Assembly: GCF_003546865.1 (NCBI RefSeq)
Contig: NZ_CP023434.1
Span: 620,001 to 684,000 of the forward strand
Reading direction: 5' to 3'
DNA length: 64,000 bases
Source: Suicoccus acidiformans
Lineage (GTDB): Bacteria > Bacillota > Bacilli > Lactobacillales > Aerococcaceae
The notes under the pieces are model-generated. The model saw only the letters and a program-made list of their open reading frames with translations. It did not search any database and was not told the DNA's origin. Position numbers and translations under genes: made by a program. Below are positions 16,931 through 25,774 of the stretch, in pieces. Numbering within the stretch: position 1 is the stretch's first letter; the number at the start of each line of letters is the position of its first letter.

Positions 16931-16958
16931 ATTGTATAGGAAATCACAATAAACGCAA
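16931..16958 (-). promoter_or_regulatory. Probable promoter of the ferric-reductase/FMN operon
   Basis: On the minus strand TTGCGT (16958-16953), a 16-base spacer and TACAAT (16936-16931). A small hairpin (CTCACTT...AAGTGTGAG, about 16899-16922) sits near the expected transcript start. The 26-bp target duplication of the IS481-like element begins only 5 bp upstream of the -35 box. Confidence 0.55.
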
Positions 16959-17058
16959 GAGGAAAAACTTCATTATTTCTTCAAAAATGTAGAGAAGTCA
17001 AACATTTGTGACACAAGCTCTGAAAAATAGTTTGTGGAAAAGCAGTTAAACAATCAGA

Positions 17059-17126
17059 ATATTTCTGGAAAGTTTTGTCAAGGCCTTTAGAGCGAAGCGT
17101 GCCTTGACGAAACTTGGAAGAAATAT
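17059..17126. other. Long imperfect hairpin downstream of the IS481-like transposase
   Basis: Arms 17059-17084 and 17101-17126 pair over 26 positions with a three-base mismatch and one G-U. The 16-nt loop contains AGAGCGAAGCG, as in the hairpin of the IS3-like element. It lies 7 bp past the transposase stop. Confidence 0.65.
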
Positions 17127-17133
17127 ATAATGG

Positions 17134-18066
17134 CTAACCTGCTTTTTCAAAAAATTCAGCGACAACTTCATTTGGATTCTTGAAATTTAAAATCTTCCGG
17201 TAGGTATTATTGTAGCTTGTATTGTACCTTCTTAAAGCTTTTTCTAGCTCCTCTTCACTGGAAAAACGTCTTCTTGAATAGAATCTTGTTTCGTCTTCTC
17301 GGTGACTCCTCTCTACCAACCCGTTCTGCCAAGGACAATAAGGAGCAGTCGTTTGATAGTCGATATCCAAGAAATTTAAGATCTTTTGGAACCTTGATTT
17401 CTTATCGGTTTCCTGAGGGTCGTTGGTAAATTCTTTCCCGTTGTCAGTTTGTATCTTGTCAATCTTAAAGCCCATTTCCTCTTCCAAAGTGAGAACGAAT
17501 TCAGAGGTTGTATAGGTGCTATTTTCATTCATCAGACTCAGCACCCTCTTGCGTGAATAAGCGTCTATGGCCGTGATTTGGTAATATCTTTTATGGTGAC
17601 TCACAAAGCCGATAGAGTTCACAGGAACGTATTTAACATCAATTTGAACCAGTTGACCAGGATGAGTGTATTTAGACTTTTCTTTCTGCTTCTTGCGTTT
17701 TTTCTTGGCTTTTGAAGGCTTGCCTAGACCCATCTTTCTGATTTGTCGGCACATGGAATCATAAGACCTGGTGTAGCCCTCATCTTTGCATTTGCGGTAG
17801 ACGTGAGCTAACCCACGGTGTCTATGGTGCCTATGCATATGTTTAATCAGATTTAATTCATCCTGTGTATGTTGGTTAGGATGTGATTTAGGACGAGTAG
17901 ACTTCTTTCGCAAAGATTCAATTGATCCATCATACCTTTGTCGCCATCTCTGAACATATTGCCTGGATTTATGATATCTCCTTGCGGCTGCGGCATTATT
18001 ATTCACTTTAATGGCATACTTAACAATTCGTTCGCGATGTTTCATACCTTCTGTTATAATAGACAT
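17134..18066 (-). CDS. IS481-like DDE transposase
   Basis: A 310-aa protein. The N-terminal helix-turn-helix (NNAAAARRYHKSRQYVQRWRQ) is followed by a lysine-rich linker and an integrase core. The catalytic blocks are GQLVQIDVKYVP (Asp), AIDAYSRKR, IQTDNGKEF (Asp) and PWQNGLVERSHR (Glu). The C-terminus has the usual LRRYNTSYNNTYRKILNFKNPNEV. The frame is intact. Family placement between IS481 and other short integrase-type groups rests on length and motif order only. Confidence 0.85.
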   Translation of the reverse strand: MSIITEGMKHRERIVKYAIKVNNNAAAARRYHKSRQYVQRWRQRYDGSIESLRKKSTRPKSHPNQHTQDELNLIKHMHRHHRHRGLAHVYRKCKDEGYTRSYDSMCRQIRKMGLGKPSKAKKKRKKQKEKSKYTHPGQLVQIDVKYVPVNSIGFVSHHKRYYQITAIDAYSRKRVLSLMNENSTYTTSEFVLTLEEEMGFKIDKIQTDNGKEFTNDPQETDKKSRFQKILNFLDIDYQTTAPYCPWQNGLVERSHREDETRFYSRRRFSSEEELEKALRRYNTSYNNTYRKILNFKNPNEVVAEFFEKAG

Positions 18067-18193
18067 ATAAGAGATCCTTTCTATGTTTATAATTGTTCAC
18101 AAATCTATTATAACAGAGGGGTCTCTTTTTTGTTTGTTTTATGTCACAAATGTATTATCGCCTAACAAAAAACTTCATTATTTCTTCAAAAAT

Positions 18194-18708
18194 TGCTACT
18201 TTTTATATGATGAGAGAAATCTTTTATTAATAATTTCTATGATTTTTAATTGAAGAACTGAGGAGTAGAGTGCAGTTACCCAAAGAGGAGCTGAATATTG
18301 TGGATAAATATCTTTATTTGTTTTTGCGCCACTGAGAAATAGCTGATTGGAAAAATGGTTTGAGGGGCTTGCTTTAGCCAAATTGATTAGAAAAAGTATA
18401 AATAATCACATAGAAAACAGTTAAGGTCACTTAAATTAATCTATGCATAGGTTTCTGATTGTGCTGTACTTAACTAAGGGGAAGATCTCTTAGTCAGTAT
18501 TTGTCTAGCAATCTTTACTTTCAGAGGTTTCATAGTTAAGGGAGCTTTCTCAAATTTATAAAGGCAATCAAAAAACTAAAAATAACTAGTTTGAAGCAGA
18601 AAGTGAAAAGGTTGGCTTTCTGTGCTTTTTGTGAATATTTATACTTTTATATAGTCCTTTATACTTAAAAAATGATATAATGTAATTGTTATAGAGAGGA
18701 TGATACTT
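18194..18708. other. AT-rich intergenic stretch, no convincing gene
   Basis: A 61-codon minus-strand frame (18196-18381) lacks a ribosome site and recognisable motifs, so I do not call it. A terminator-like element (GCAGAAAG...CTTTCTGTGC-TTTTTG) lies at about 18595-18632. The start of the following gene is preceded by AT-rich DNA with GATATAATG at 18674-18682, a plausible -10 region. Confidence 0.4.
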
Positions 18709-19710
18709 ATGGAGTTAGGTGTTCATGATTTAGTGTCTAAAGATCCAAATAAAAGTACTGAAGAAGTATATAAGGAGACAGCTGATTTTGTTCAAGCGAT
18801 TGAACAGTTGAACTATAAACGTTATTGGTTCGCAGAGCATCATAATGCTCCCAACTATGCGAGTGTATCACCTGAATTGCATGTGGCGCATATGGCGGCT
18901 TTGACGAGTCGAATCCGTCTTGGGACAGGCGGAACCATGATTATGCACTATTCGCCCTTGAAGATTGCAGAGAATATGAAGACCTTATCAGGCATGGCTC
19001 CTGGACGTATTGATATCGGAATTGGCCGGGCCCCAGGAAGCGGGCCCAATGAAGTAATGGCTTTAGCACAAGGCAAGCCGGAAGGTTTCGATGACTTATA
19101 CGACAAGATTGATGTCATCTTAGATTACTTACAAGACTATAAAGCTCCGGGCATTTATGGTAAGACACAGGCTATGCCAGCAGTAGCTCATCTTCATGAG
19201 CCTTGGCTGCTTGGTTCTTCCGGGCAATCAGCTATTCAAGCTGCCGAGCGTGGTTTAGGTTATAGTTTCGCCAAGTTTTTTGGCGTAGAGACCGACCTGC
19301 GCGTCTTTACGCAGTATCGTCAGCACTTCGGTCCGAGTCGTTTTTTCCAGAATCCAAAAGTGATGGTCGGTTATCAAATTGTTATTGCTGATAGTCAAGA
19401 AGAAGCAGACTATTTAGCCAAACCAATTGAATTAGGTCACCTTGCTCAAGCGCAAGGAAAGCTGCTTGATACGACTAATCCGGAAGATTTGAAAGATGTG
19501 CAGATGGATGCGGCTGGAACAAATTTTATTCAAGAGATGTACGATAATCACTATATGATTAAAGGGACTCCGGAAACGGTTGAAACAGTGCTCGCCCAAG
19601 AAATAGAAACGTTGGGTATTGATGAGTTGATTGTTTACGCGCCGCTCTATGATACGCAAGCTCGTATTGCCTCTTATCGCCATTTAGCCAAGATGTTTAA
19701 CAAAATATAA
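18709..19710 (+). CDS. Luciferase-like flavin-dependent monooxygenase (LLM class)
   Basis: TIM-barrel flavoprotein (333 aa) of the bacterial-luciferase superfamily, MsnO8/YceB-like subgroup. Visible are YKRYWFAEHHN near the N-terminus, RIRLGTGGTMIMHYSPLKIAE, GRIDIGIGRAPGSGP and LGSSGQSAIQAAERGLGYSF. Two ATGs compete. I choose 18709, nine bases after GAGAGG, because the one at 18700 abuts that site. Substrate unknown; most such enzymes need a partner flavin reductase. It stands alone. Confidence 0.88.
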   Translation: MELGVHDLVSKDPNKSTEEVYKETADFVQAIEQLNYKRYWFAEHHNAPNYASVSPELHVAHMAALTSRIRLGTGGTMIMHYSPLKIAENMKTLSGMAPGRIDIGIGRAPGSGPNEVMALAQGKPEGFDDLYDKIDVILDYLQDYKAPGIYGKTQAMPAVAHLHEPWLLGSSGQSAIQAAERGLGYSFAKFFGVETDLRVFTQYRQHFGPSRFFQNPKVMVGYQIVIADSQEEADYLAKPIELGHLAQAQGKLLDTTNPEDLKDVQMDAAGTNFIQEMYDNHYMIKGTPETVETVLAQEIETLGIDELIVYAPLYDTQARIASYRHLAKMFNKI

Positions 19711-19835
19711 TTAACAAGATAATGCTCACATTCGGGTTTTTATCAGACTTCGTGCAGTGTAATTCTACCTACATTTACCATAAAGGTTGATAAGACGCTG
19801 TTATACTAGGAAGTCAGACGAAAATCCGATTTTTT

Positions 19836-19865
19836 TTGAGAATGTGTGAGCAATCATGCTATAAT
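19836..19865 (+). promoter_or_regulatory. Promoter of the DUF1622 gene
   Basis: TTGAGA (19836-19841), an 18-base spacer and TATAAT (19860-19865), about 40 bp before the chosen ATG. Confidence 0.7.
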
Positions 19866-19904
19866 GGAAGTAAATATATTTTGATTAGGAAGGTGGCTTG
19901 TGCC

Positions 19905-20288
19905 ATGGAGTGGTTTCACTTTATTGAGGACTGGTTTGCGCCCTTAGTGATTCATGTCTTGGAATTTATAGGTATTGTCCTTATTGCAGTTGGAAGCTTG
20001 CGGGCTTTCTGGGCGCTCATTAAGTCGAATTTCGATTTTGGCGATCGGACAACCAAGATTGTCTTGGGGGAGTGCTTGGCTTTAAGTTTGGAATTTAAGC
20101 TTGGGGCTGAGATTATTAAATCGGTCATTATTCGTGATATGCAGGAATTAATTATTCTAGCTTTTGTTGTCGTTATCCGGATTGTATTGACCTATGTGAT
20201 TCATTGGGAGTTGAAGCAGATGGATCAAGATCAAATGCACCAAACCTTAGAGCAGGAGAAAAGTGACGCGCAGAACGCGAACCTTTAA
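19905..20288 (+). CDS. DUF1622 family membrane protein
   Basis: A 127-aa protein with three hydrophobic helices and the DUF1622 core: FIGIVLIAVGSLRAFW, then LGECLALSLEFKLGAEIIKSVI and LAFVVVIRIVLTYVIHWEL. The function of the family is unknown. I start at 19905 (MEWFHFIEDW), preceded by AAGGTGG. An upstream in-frame ATG lies inside the promoter and is not credible. Single gene. Confidence 0.8.
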   Translation: MEWFHFIEDWFAPLVIHVLEFIGIVLIAVGSLRAFWALIKSNFDFGDRTTKIVLGECLALSLEFKLGAEIIKSVIIRDMQELIILAFVVVIRIVLTYVIHWELKQMDQDQMHQTLEQEKSDAQNANL

Positions 20289-20528
20289 AGGTGGATGAGA
20301 ACCCAAAAACTTGTCCAATACCATTGCATTCCTTTTACCCATAACGTTGGAATAGGTTGGCCTGTGCGTATTATTTTTACCACATAAGGGCCTGACAGTA
20401 TTCAAGTGTATTTATCAAGCGGCTATTAGCGTTAAAAATAACAAGCTTTTCAAAGTCGTTGAGATATGTTAGTCTAAAGTGAAATAGGTTAATCATTAAT
20501 GAAGCAATATTAGTAAGGAAGTGTTTAT

Positions 20529-21140
20529 TTGAGTCAGTCAAGCAGATGGAAGACGCAGGATTTCATTACTACAGGTATTTTTGCAGCACTTTATTTTATC
20601 ATTATTTCGATTTCTCTGGGTCTGTGTGTGCTCGTTGCCCCACTCTTAGGCCTCGGTTATCCTTTCTTCTATGTGCCAATTATTGTGGCCTTATTAGGTG
20701 GGGCAATCTTTATGCTCCTAGCCTTACGGGTGCAGAAGTTTGGTGCGTTGACCTTTCTAGGCTGTGTATTTGGGGTGTTCAACTTTATTAGCGGTCTATT
20801 TCCTAAGAGTCTTTTGATTAGTTTGCCGATTGCTCTCTTAGCGGATTATATTGCTTGCCGCTCTCGTTACCAAAGCCGTAAAGGCCTCCTAGTCAGTTAT
20901 GTGGTGTTCGCTTATAACTGTGTGGGACCTATGGTGTCTATGTTAGCAGATAAGGACGGCTTTACCCAGGCTTTAGTGGATATGGGACGGTCAATGGAGT
21001 ACGTGGAGACGATTTACAATCAGATGTCGACGGGTATGACAGTGGGGGTTCTGCTTGCGATTTTCGTTTGTGCGTTAATCGGCGGCTATTTCGGCCAGTA
21101 TTTAACCCGCAAGCATTTCGTAAAGGCAGGGATTGTCTAA
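20529..21140 (+). CDS. ECF transporter S component, MptD/Trep_Strep family
   Basis: Membrane substrate-binding subunit (203 aa, about six helices) of an energy-coupling-factor transporter. The opening DFITTGIFAALYFIIISIS is typical of S components that dock on EcfT, and the rest matches the Trep_Strep/MptD pattern as I know it. Translation begins at TTG (20529) after AGGAAG. The ATG of the T component overlaps its stop by one base. The substrate is not known from the sequence. No riboswitch is recognisable in the 240 bp upstream. Confidence 0.8.
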   Translation: MSQSSRWKTQDFITTGIFAALYFIIISISLGLCVLVAPLLGLGYPFFYVPIIVALLGGAIFMLLALRVQKFGALTFLGCVFGVFNFISGLFPKSLLISLPIALLADYIACRSRYQSRKGLLVSYVVFAYNCVGPMVSMLADKDGFTQALVDMGRSMEYVETIYNQMSTGMTVGVLLAIFVCALIGGYFGQYLTRKHFVKAGIV

Positions 21141-21835
21141 TGCAGATACACTTCGATCCTAGGGCCAAGCTAGTATTGCTACTGCTTGGCCCGCTTTTAG
21201 TTGATGCACAGCTAGCGCCGGGCTGGGAAGTCGCGACGGCCTTCATTTATTGGGTACCGTTTCTGCTTTCGGGCCGTTATCGGATGGCGGTGAATTTCGG
21301 CTTAGTCTATGCCTTGCAATGGTTTATCATGCTCTGGGTCATTCCACGGGTTGAAAGTGATTTTCTATTATTTTCCTTAACGCTTTTTGCCAGTGGCAAT
21401 CGCAAAATGATGCCCGGTTTGATGGCTGGTTTTCATTTTATCGCAACAACCAGTGTGGGCGAGATGACCAGTCTGCTGAAACGCTGGCGTGTGCCCAATG
21501 GACTGGTGACAATGATTGCGGTGATGATGCGCTTTTTCCCGACGATTTACCAAGATTACCAACAAATTCGTGATGCCATGGCCTTGCGAGGTATACATCG
21601 TGGTTTCTGGGGGGCTTTAAGGCATCCGGTGCGGACCTTTGAATACATTCTGGTGCCGATGCTGATGAATGCGAGTCGGGTGGCCCAAGATATTACCGTA
21701 TCCGCTCTGACCAAGGGGATTAGCCTTCCTGGACGCCATACCTCTTTGATAAGTTTAAAGATGGGAATCCAAGATTGGCTATTGATTCTCTTGGCCTTGG
21801 TACCCTTTGTAGCCAAAGGAATCGGAGGACTTTAA
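21140..21835 (+). CDS. ECF transporter T component (EcfT/CbiQ family)
   Basis: Transmembrane coupling subunit (231 aa). It opens MQIHFDPRAKLVLLL, as in EcfT proteins. The cytoplasmic coupling motifs are seen as DAMALRGIHRGFW (the A-R-G box) and VAQDITVSALTKGISL. The start at 21140 is fixed by the TAATG overlap with the S gene. A longer frame would run into the S gene. Middle gene of the S-T-A operon. Confidence 0.88.
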   Translation: MQIHFDPRAKLVLLLLGPLLVDAQLAPGWEVATAFIYWVPFLLSGRYRMAVNFGLVYALQWFIMLWVIPRVESDFLLFSLTLFASGNRKMMPGLMAGFHFIATTSVGEMTSLLKRWRVPNGLVTMIAVMMRFFPTIYQDYQQIRDAMALRGIHRGFWGALRHPVRTFEYILVPMLMNASRVAQDITVSALTKGISLPGRHTSLISLKMGIQDWLLILLALVPFVAKGIGGL

Positions 21836-21836
21836 T

Positions 21837-23237
21837 ATGACTATTACTAGCAAGAATATTTCCTTTACGCACCTTCATCAAGTGACGCCTTCCATCCGGG
21901 ATATTTCGCTTACGATTCAAGCGGGGGAGTGTGTGCTCATTACCGGGCGTAGCGGAAGTGGCAAGACTACCTATAGCCGGATACTGAACGGCTTAAGCCC
22001 TGAATACTTTGAAGGGGATTTAAGCGGTGAGAACTGGACTTTGACGATGAAAGCTGGCGAAGCTCCTATCGAAGCTTATGCAGCCCATGTAGGAAGTGTC
22101 TTCCAGAATCCGAAGAGCCAACATTTCAATATCAATACCACCCATGAGATGGCTTTCCCCTGTGAAAATCAAGGAGTGGAGCCCGAGGCGATTCAAGAGC
22201 GTATTCAAGAAGTGGCCCAAGCTTTCGGCATTGAGCATCTCTTAGACCGTAATATCTTTGAATTATCCGGGGGCGAGAAGCAATTGATTGCCTTTGGCGC
22301 AGCGGCCATGATGGACCCCGATGTATATATCTTAGATGAGGTGACAAGCAATCTTGACGCCCAAGCCATTGCCTCGGTGGCACGGATTATTCGCCTCTTA
22401 AAGTCCCAAGGCAGAACAATCGTAATCTTCGACCATCGGCTAGCTTGGACAACAGATTTTGTAGATCGGTATCTCTATTTCAATCAGGGAGCATTGACCC
22501 AGGAATGGACGCGGGAGGCGCTACTTGGCTTAAGTGAAGTGGAACGCGAAGCGCTTGGTTTACGCCCAACAGATTTGAGTCCTTATAAGGCAACTTTACA
22601 GACCAAGCGTATTCAGCCGATTGTTTCTGATACGGGACTCTCTGCAAAAAAATTGGCGATTGGCTACGACATTCATAAGCCGGTCAAAATTGACTTGAAC
22701 TTCACTTTAGAACCTGGCCAAGTAACCGGACTGATGGGCCCCAACGGGAGTGGCAAATCCACTTTGGCCCGTACCCTCGTGGGCTTAGAAAAGCCTATAG
22801 CAGGTGAAGTGCGCTGGCAAGGTCAAGCGCAGAAGCCAAAGGTTTTGACGAAACAAGCATTTCTAGTTATGCAGGACACGAATTATCAATTGTTCAGTGA
22901 TTCGGTCGAGCAGGAAATCCTTCTAGGAGCGGCTTTTCCAGAGCGAATCAGTGATATTCTTGAACAACTTTCGCTCACTGACGTGCGTGAGCAACATCCA
23001 ATGAGTCTGTCTGGTGGCCAGAAGCAACGGGTTATGATTGCCTCAGCACTTTTATCAGGGAAGCCCTTTGTTGTATTTGATGAGCCGACCAGTGGCTTGG
23101 ATATGGACAATATGATGCGCTTTGGCGAAGTGTTAAGCTATTTGAAGTCGCAAGGCTTTGTGGTTCTGTTAATTACGCATGATGAGGAACTCGCAGCCTT
23201 GTGGTGTGATCAAATTCTAAATATGCAGGAGTTGTAA
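21837..23237 (+). CDS. ECF transporter fused ATPase (A1-A2, two ABC domains)
   Basis: A 466-aa protein with two complete ABC domains. Domain 1 has GRSGSGKTT near residue 37, LSGGEKQ near 143 and VYILDEV near 162. Domain 2 has GPNGSGKST near 303, LSGGQKQ near 389 and FVVFDEPTSGLD near 408. Fusing both ECF ATPases in one chain marks a dedicated (group-I-like) transporter with its own S component, rather than the shared module. It starts one base after the T-component stop. Confidence 0.92.
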   Translation: MTITSKNISFTHLHQVTPSIRDISLTIQAGECVLITGRSGSGKTTYSRILNGLSPEYFEGDLSGENWTLTMKAGEAPIEAYAAHVGSVFQNPKSQHFNINTTHEMAFPCENQGVEPEAIQERIQEVAQAFGIEHLLDRNIFELSGGEKQLIAFGAAAMMDPDVYILDEVTSNLDAQAIASVARIIRLLKSQGRTIVIFDHRLAWTTDFVDRYLYFNQGALTQEWTREALLGLSEVEREALGLRPTDLSPYKATLQTKRIQPIVSDTGLSAKKLAIGYDIHKPVKIDLNFTLEPGQVTGLMGPNGSGKSTLARTLVGLEKPIAGEVRWQGQAQKPKVLTKQAFLVMQDTNYQLFSDSVEQEILLGAAFPERISDILEQLSLTDVREQHPMSLSGGQKQRVMIASALLSGKPFVVFDEPTSGLDMDNMMRFGEVLSYLKSQGFVVLLITHDEELAALWCDQILNMQEL

Positions 23238-23322
23238 GTTATATCCATAGACCTTGCCGAAAAGAGGACAATGCAAGCGACGTTGTTTTAGACTGAAATC
23301 CAACATTTACATAAAAGCAAAT

Positions 23323-23360
23323 AAAGCACTGCGGGCCCTTCATAGAGCTGGCAGTGCTTT
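23323..23360. terminator. Bidirectional terminator after the ECF operon
   Basis: AAAGCACTGC (23323-23332) pairs with GCAGTGCTTT (23351-23360). It serves the ECF operon and the convergent reductase gene. Confidence 0.75.
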
Positions 23361-23365
23361 ACTGA

Positions 23366-24322
23366 TTATAAACTAAAATCTATGTCCGGTCCTTTGGGAA
23401 CAATACCTGTCGGATTAATAGTCCGGTGGCTGCGATAATAATGCTCTTTAATATGGTCGAAATGGACGGTATCCGCGAATTCAGGCATAGCATACAGTTT
23501 GCGAGTATAAAGCCATAAGTTGGGATAATCCTTTAGTTGGCGAATATTACATTTAAAGTGGCCGAAATAAACCGCATCAAAGCGGATAAGGGTAGTAAAG
23601 AGCCGAATGTCTGCTTCTGTTAATTGGTCACCGATTAAATAATTGCGGCCTTCTAAATAGGCTTCTAATTGATCTAGAGCCTGAAAAAGAGTATTTACTT
23701 CTTCCTCATAGACCTCTTGGCGGGTCGCAAAGCCCGCTTTATATACACCGTTATTGATGGCATCATAGACAAAGTCGTTCATCTGATCAATTTCTTCGCG
23801 CAAGGCTTCCGGATAGTAGTCACCGGCTTTGGCACCGATACCATCAAAAGCAGCATTAAAAATACGGAGAATTTCTGCTGATTCGTTGTTAACGATTTGG
23901 TCCGATTTCTGGTCATAAAGGACTGGTACAGTTACATTACCACTGTAATTTGGCTCAACATGCGTATAAATTTCATGCAAGTAACGCGCGTTAATGACAG
24001 GGTCTGCTATGACACCTTCTGCTTCCGCGAAAGTCCAACCGTGCTCTAACATGAGCGGGTTCACCACGGATACGCTAATGAAATCTTCAAGCCCTTTCAA
24101 CTTACGCATAATCAGTACTCGATTTGCCCAAGGACAGGCGTAACTGACATATAAGTGATAGCGCCCTTTCTCTGCTTTAAAGCCTCCTGCGCCAGTTGGC
24201 CCTGCTTCACCTGTTGGTGTAATCCAACTGCGGAACTGTGAATCTTTCCGAATGAAGCGTCCGCCACTTTCTTCGGTATCATACCATTGATCATGCCACT
24301 GACCATCTACTAATAAACCCAT
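23366..24322 (-). CDS. Glutathionyl-hydroquinone reductase-like protein (YqjG/omega-GST family)
   Basis: A 318-aa thioredoxin-fold plus all-alpha GST protein. The active-site motif YACPWANRVL puts the catalytic cysteine at residue 63. TVPVLYDQKSDQIVNNESAEILRIFN and LTEADIRLFTTLIRFDAVYFGHFKCNIR are characteristic of the YqjG/ECM4 family. These enzymes reduce glutathionyl-hydroquinones. I start at 24322 (MGLLVDGQW) after GAAAGGATG. A longer frame has no ribosome site. Divergent from fabV. Confidence 0.9.
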   Translation of the reverse strand: MGLLVDGQWHDQWYDTEESGGRFIRKDSQFRSWITPTGEAGPTGAGGFKAEKGRYHLYVSYACPWANRVLIMRKLKGLEDFISVSVVNPLMLEHGWTFAEAEGVIADPVINARYLHEIYTHVEPNYSGNVTVPVLYDQKSDQIVNNESAEILRIFNAAFDGIGAKAGDYYPEALREEIDQMNDFVYDAINNGVYKAGFATRQEVYEEEVNTLFQALDQLEAYLEGRNYLIGDQLTEADIRLFTTLIRFDAVYFGHFKCNIRQLKDYPNLWLYTRKLYAMPEFADTVHFDHIKEHYYRSHRTINPTGIVPKGPDIDFSL

Positions 24323-24514
24323 GCAATCATCCTTTCTATTTCTTTCATTATAACGAAAATCGCCTAAGACACAATCAATATGCAAGTTCATAATCAATTC
24401 AAAATACTTTGATATAACTGAGCGCAACTGATAGGTGACCAGAAAGAATTCCTGCTGTCATCAGTCATCGAGTATGGTAAAATATATATATATTTTTTTG
24501 CAAAGGAGAAAAAC

Positions 24515-25714
24515 ATGGCATTAGATATTCAACCAAAAATGCGGGGCAATGTCTTGATGGGCATTAATCCAATGGGATTGAAGCAAGAAATTCAAAACCA
24601 AATTAATTATGTTAAATCACAAGGAACTTATGAAGCACCGAAACGGGTGCTTATCTTGGGTGCATCGAGTAGCTATGGCTTAGCGACCCGTATTACCTTA
24701 GCGTTTGGTGGGGGAGCCGATACGATTGGGGTATCTTATGAGAATGGCCCACGTACCGAACGCAATTTAGGGACGCCAGGTTGGTATAATAATATCTTCT
24801 TCAAGGAAGCAGCCGAAGCGGAAGGGCTAGTGGCCAAGAATTTCGTCGGTGATGCCTTCAGCGATGAAATGAAAGCAAACGTTATTGAGTACATCCAAGA
24901 GGAATTTGGTGGGAAAGTGGATCTAGTTGTCTACAGCTTAGCGACGGGTCGACGCACCGATCCAGAAACAGGTGAAACTTATCGTTCTTCCATTAAAGCA
25001 ATCGGCCAAACGGTTGAAGGGCCGGACATTAATTTGGAGAAGGAAGAATTCTATGCTGGCCACTTGGAAGCGGCGAGCGAAGAAGAGATTGAAGCGACTG
25101 TCAAAGTTATGGGTGGCGAGGATTGGTATATTTGGATGCAAGCCTTGCACGAGGCTGGTGTCTTAGCAGAAGGTGCCAAGACCTTCTGTTATTCCTACCT
25201 TGGTGATAATTTGAATCGCAGTTACTATCAAGACGGCACCTTAGGACGAGCTAAGGCTGACTGCGATGCGAAAGCTGAGATGATTGCTGATATATTAGCT
25301 GATATTAACGGCGAAGCACGGGTTATTGTCGCGACAGCTGTGACCACAAAGGCCAGTGCTGTCATTCCATTCTTCCCCGTATACTGTCTCGGCCTGTATA
25401 AAGTGATGGAAGAAGAAGGGACTCATGAGACACCGATTATGCACCAAGACCGCATATACCGCACAATGGTTTATGGTGACGCGCCGGAATATGATGAAGT
25501 AGGGCGCTTGCGTCCTGACAGTTGGGAATTAAGGCCAGAAACCCAAGCTAAAGCCGAAGAACTCATTCGCCAAATTGACGCAGAGAACTTTAATACCGAC
25601 TTCACTGCCTGGGATACTTTCATGCATGAATTCCTGAACTTGAATGGCTTTGACGTAGACCATTACGAACATGAAGAAGTTACTTTAGAAGACTTGCAGG
25701 CTTTAGAGCCGTAA
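24515..25714 (+). CDS. fabV: Trans-2-enoyl-[ACP/CoA] reductase, FabV type
   Basis: NADH-dependent enoyl reductase (399 aa) closing the fatty-acid elongation cycle or acting on enoyl-CoA. The start IQPKMRGNVLMGINPMG and the nucleotide site VLILGASSSYGLATRI are typical. The catalytic Tyr-X8-Lys motif is YQDGTLGRAK, and VTTKASAVIPFFPVY follows as in FabV. A strong AAGGAG precedes the ATG after an AT-repeat tract. FabV in a Gram-positive coccus is less usual than FabI or FabK and is often linked to triclosan insensitivity. Single gene with its own terminator; no other fab gene nearby. Confidence 0.93.
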   Translation: MALDIQPKMRGNVLMGINPMGLKQEIQNQINYVKSQGTYEAPKRVLILGASSSYGLATRITLAFGGGADTIGVSYENGPRTERNLGTPGWYNNIFFKEAAEAEGLVAKNFVGDAFSDEMKANVIEYIQEEFGGKVDLVVYSLATGRRTDPETGETYRSSIKAIGQTVEGPDINLEKEEFYAGHLEAASEEEIEATVKVMGGEDWYIWMQALHEAGVLAEGAKTFCYSYLGDNLNRSYYQDGTLGRAKADCDAKAEMIADILADINGEARVIVATAVTTKASAVIPFFPVYCLGLYKVMEEEGTHETPIMHQDRIYRTMVYGDAPEYDEVGRLRPDSWELRPETQAKAEELIRQIDAENFNTDFTAWDTFMHEFLNLNGFDVDHYEHEEVTLEDLQALEP

Positions 25715-25720
25715 AATACT

Positions 25721-25774
25721 AAACAGCGTAGAACCGTGCCTACTGGGATGGCTTGGTTTTACGCTGTTCTTTAT
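25721..25774 (+). terminator. Terminator of fabV
   Basis: AACAGCGTAGAACC and GGTTTTACGCTGTT (one mismatch) enclose the loop, then CTTTATAT. Confidence 0.8.

Larger units (their letters stand above)
16989..18167 (-). mobile_element. IS481-like insertion sequence with a 26-bp target duplication
   Basis: Identical 26-bp direct repeats flank it (16963-16988 and 18168-18193, beginning AAAAACTTCA). The terminal regions are equally long inverted repeats, weak at the very tips but sharing ACATTTGTGACA at 17002-17013 and its complement at the other end. Element length is 1179 bp with one transposase gene. A duplication this long is unusual for IS481 relatives and recalls the IS1202 type. Confidence 0.85.

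Noticed and set aside
18196-18381. 61-codon minus-strand frame beside the IS481-like element
   Set aside because: It begins without a ribosome site and runs to the edge of the target duplication; it is probably random.
20289-20528. A vitamin riboswitch (TPP, FMN, B12, preQ1-like) ahead of the ECF operon
   Set aside because: No conserved core of these classes is visible; only a GGAAG ribosome site.
24400-24425. Possible FabT operator (TTTGATAT) upstream of fabV
   Set aside because: Only a half-site is present and it lies some 100 bp before the gene; too weak to report as a site.
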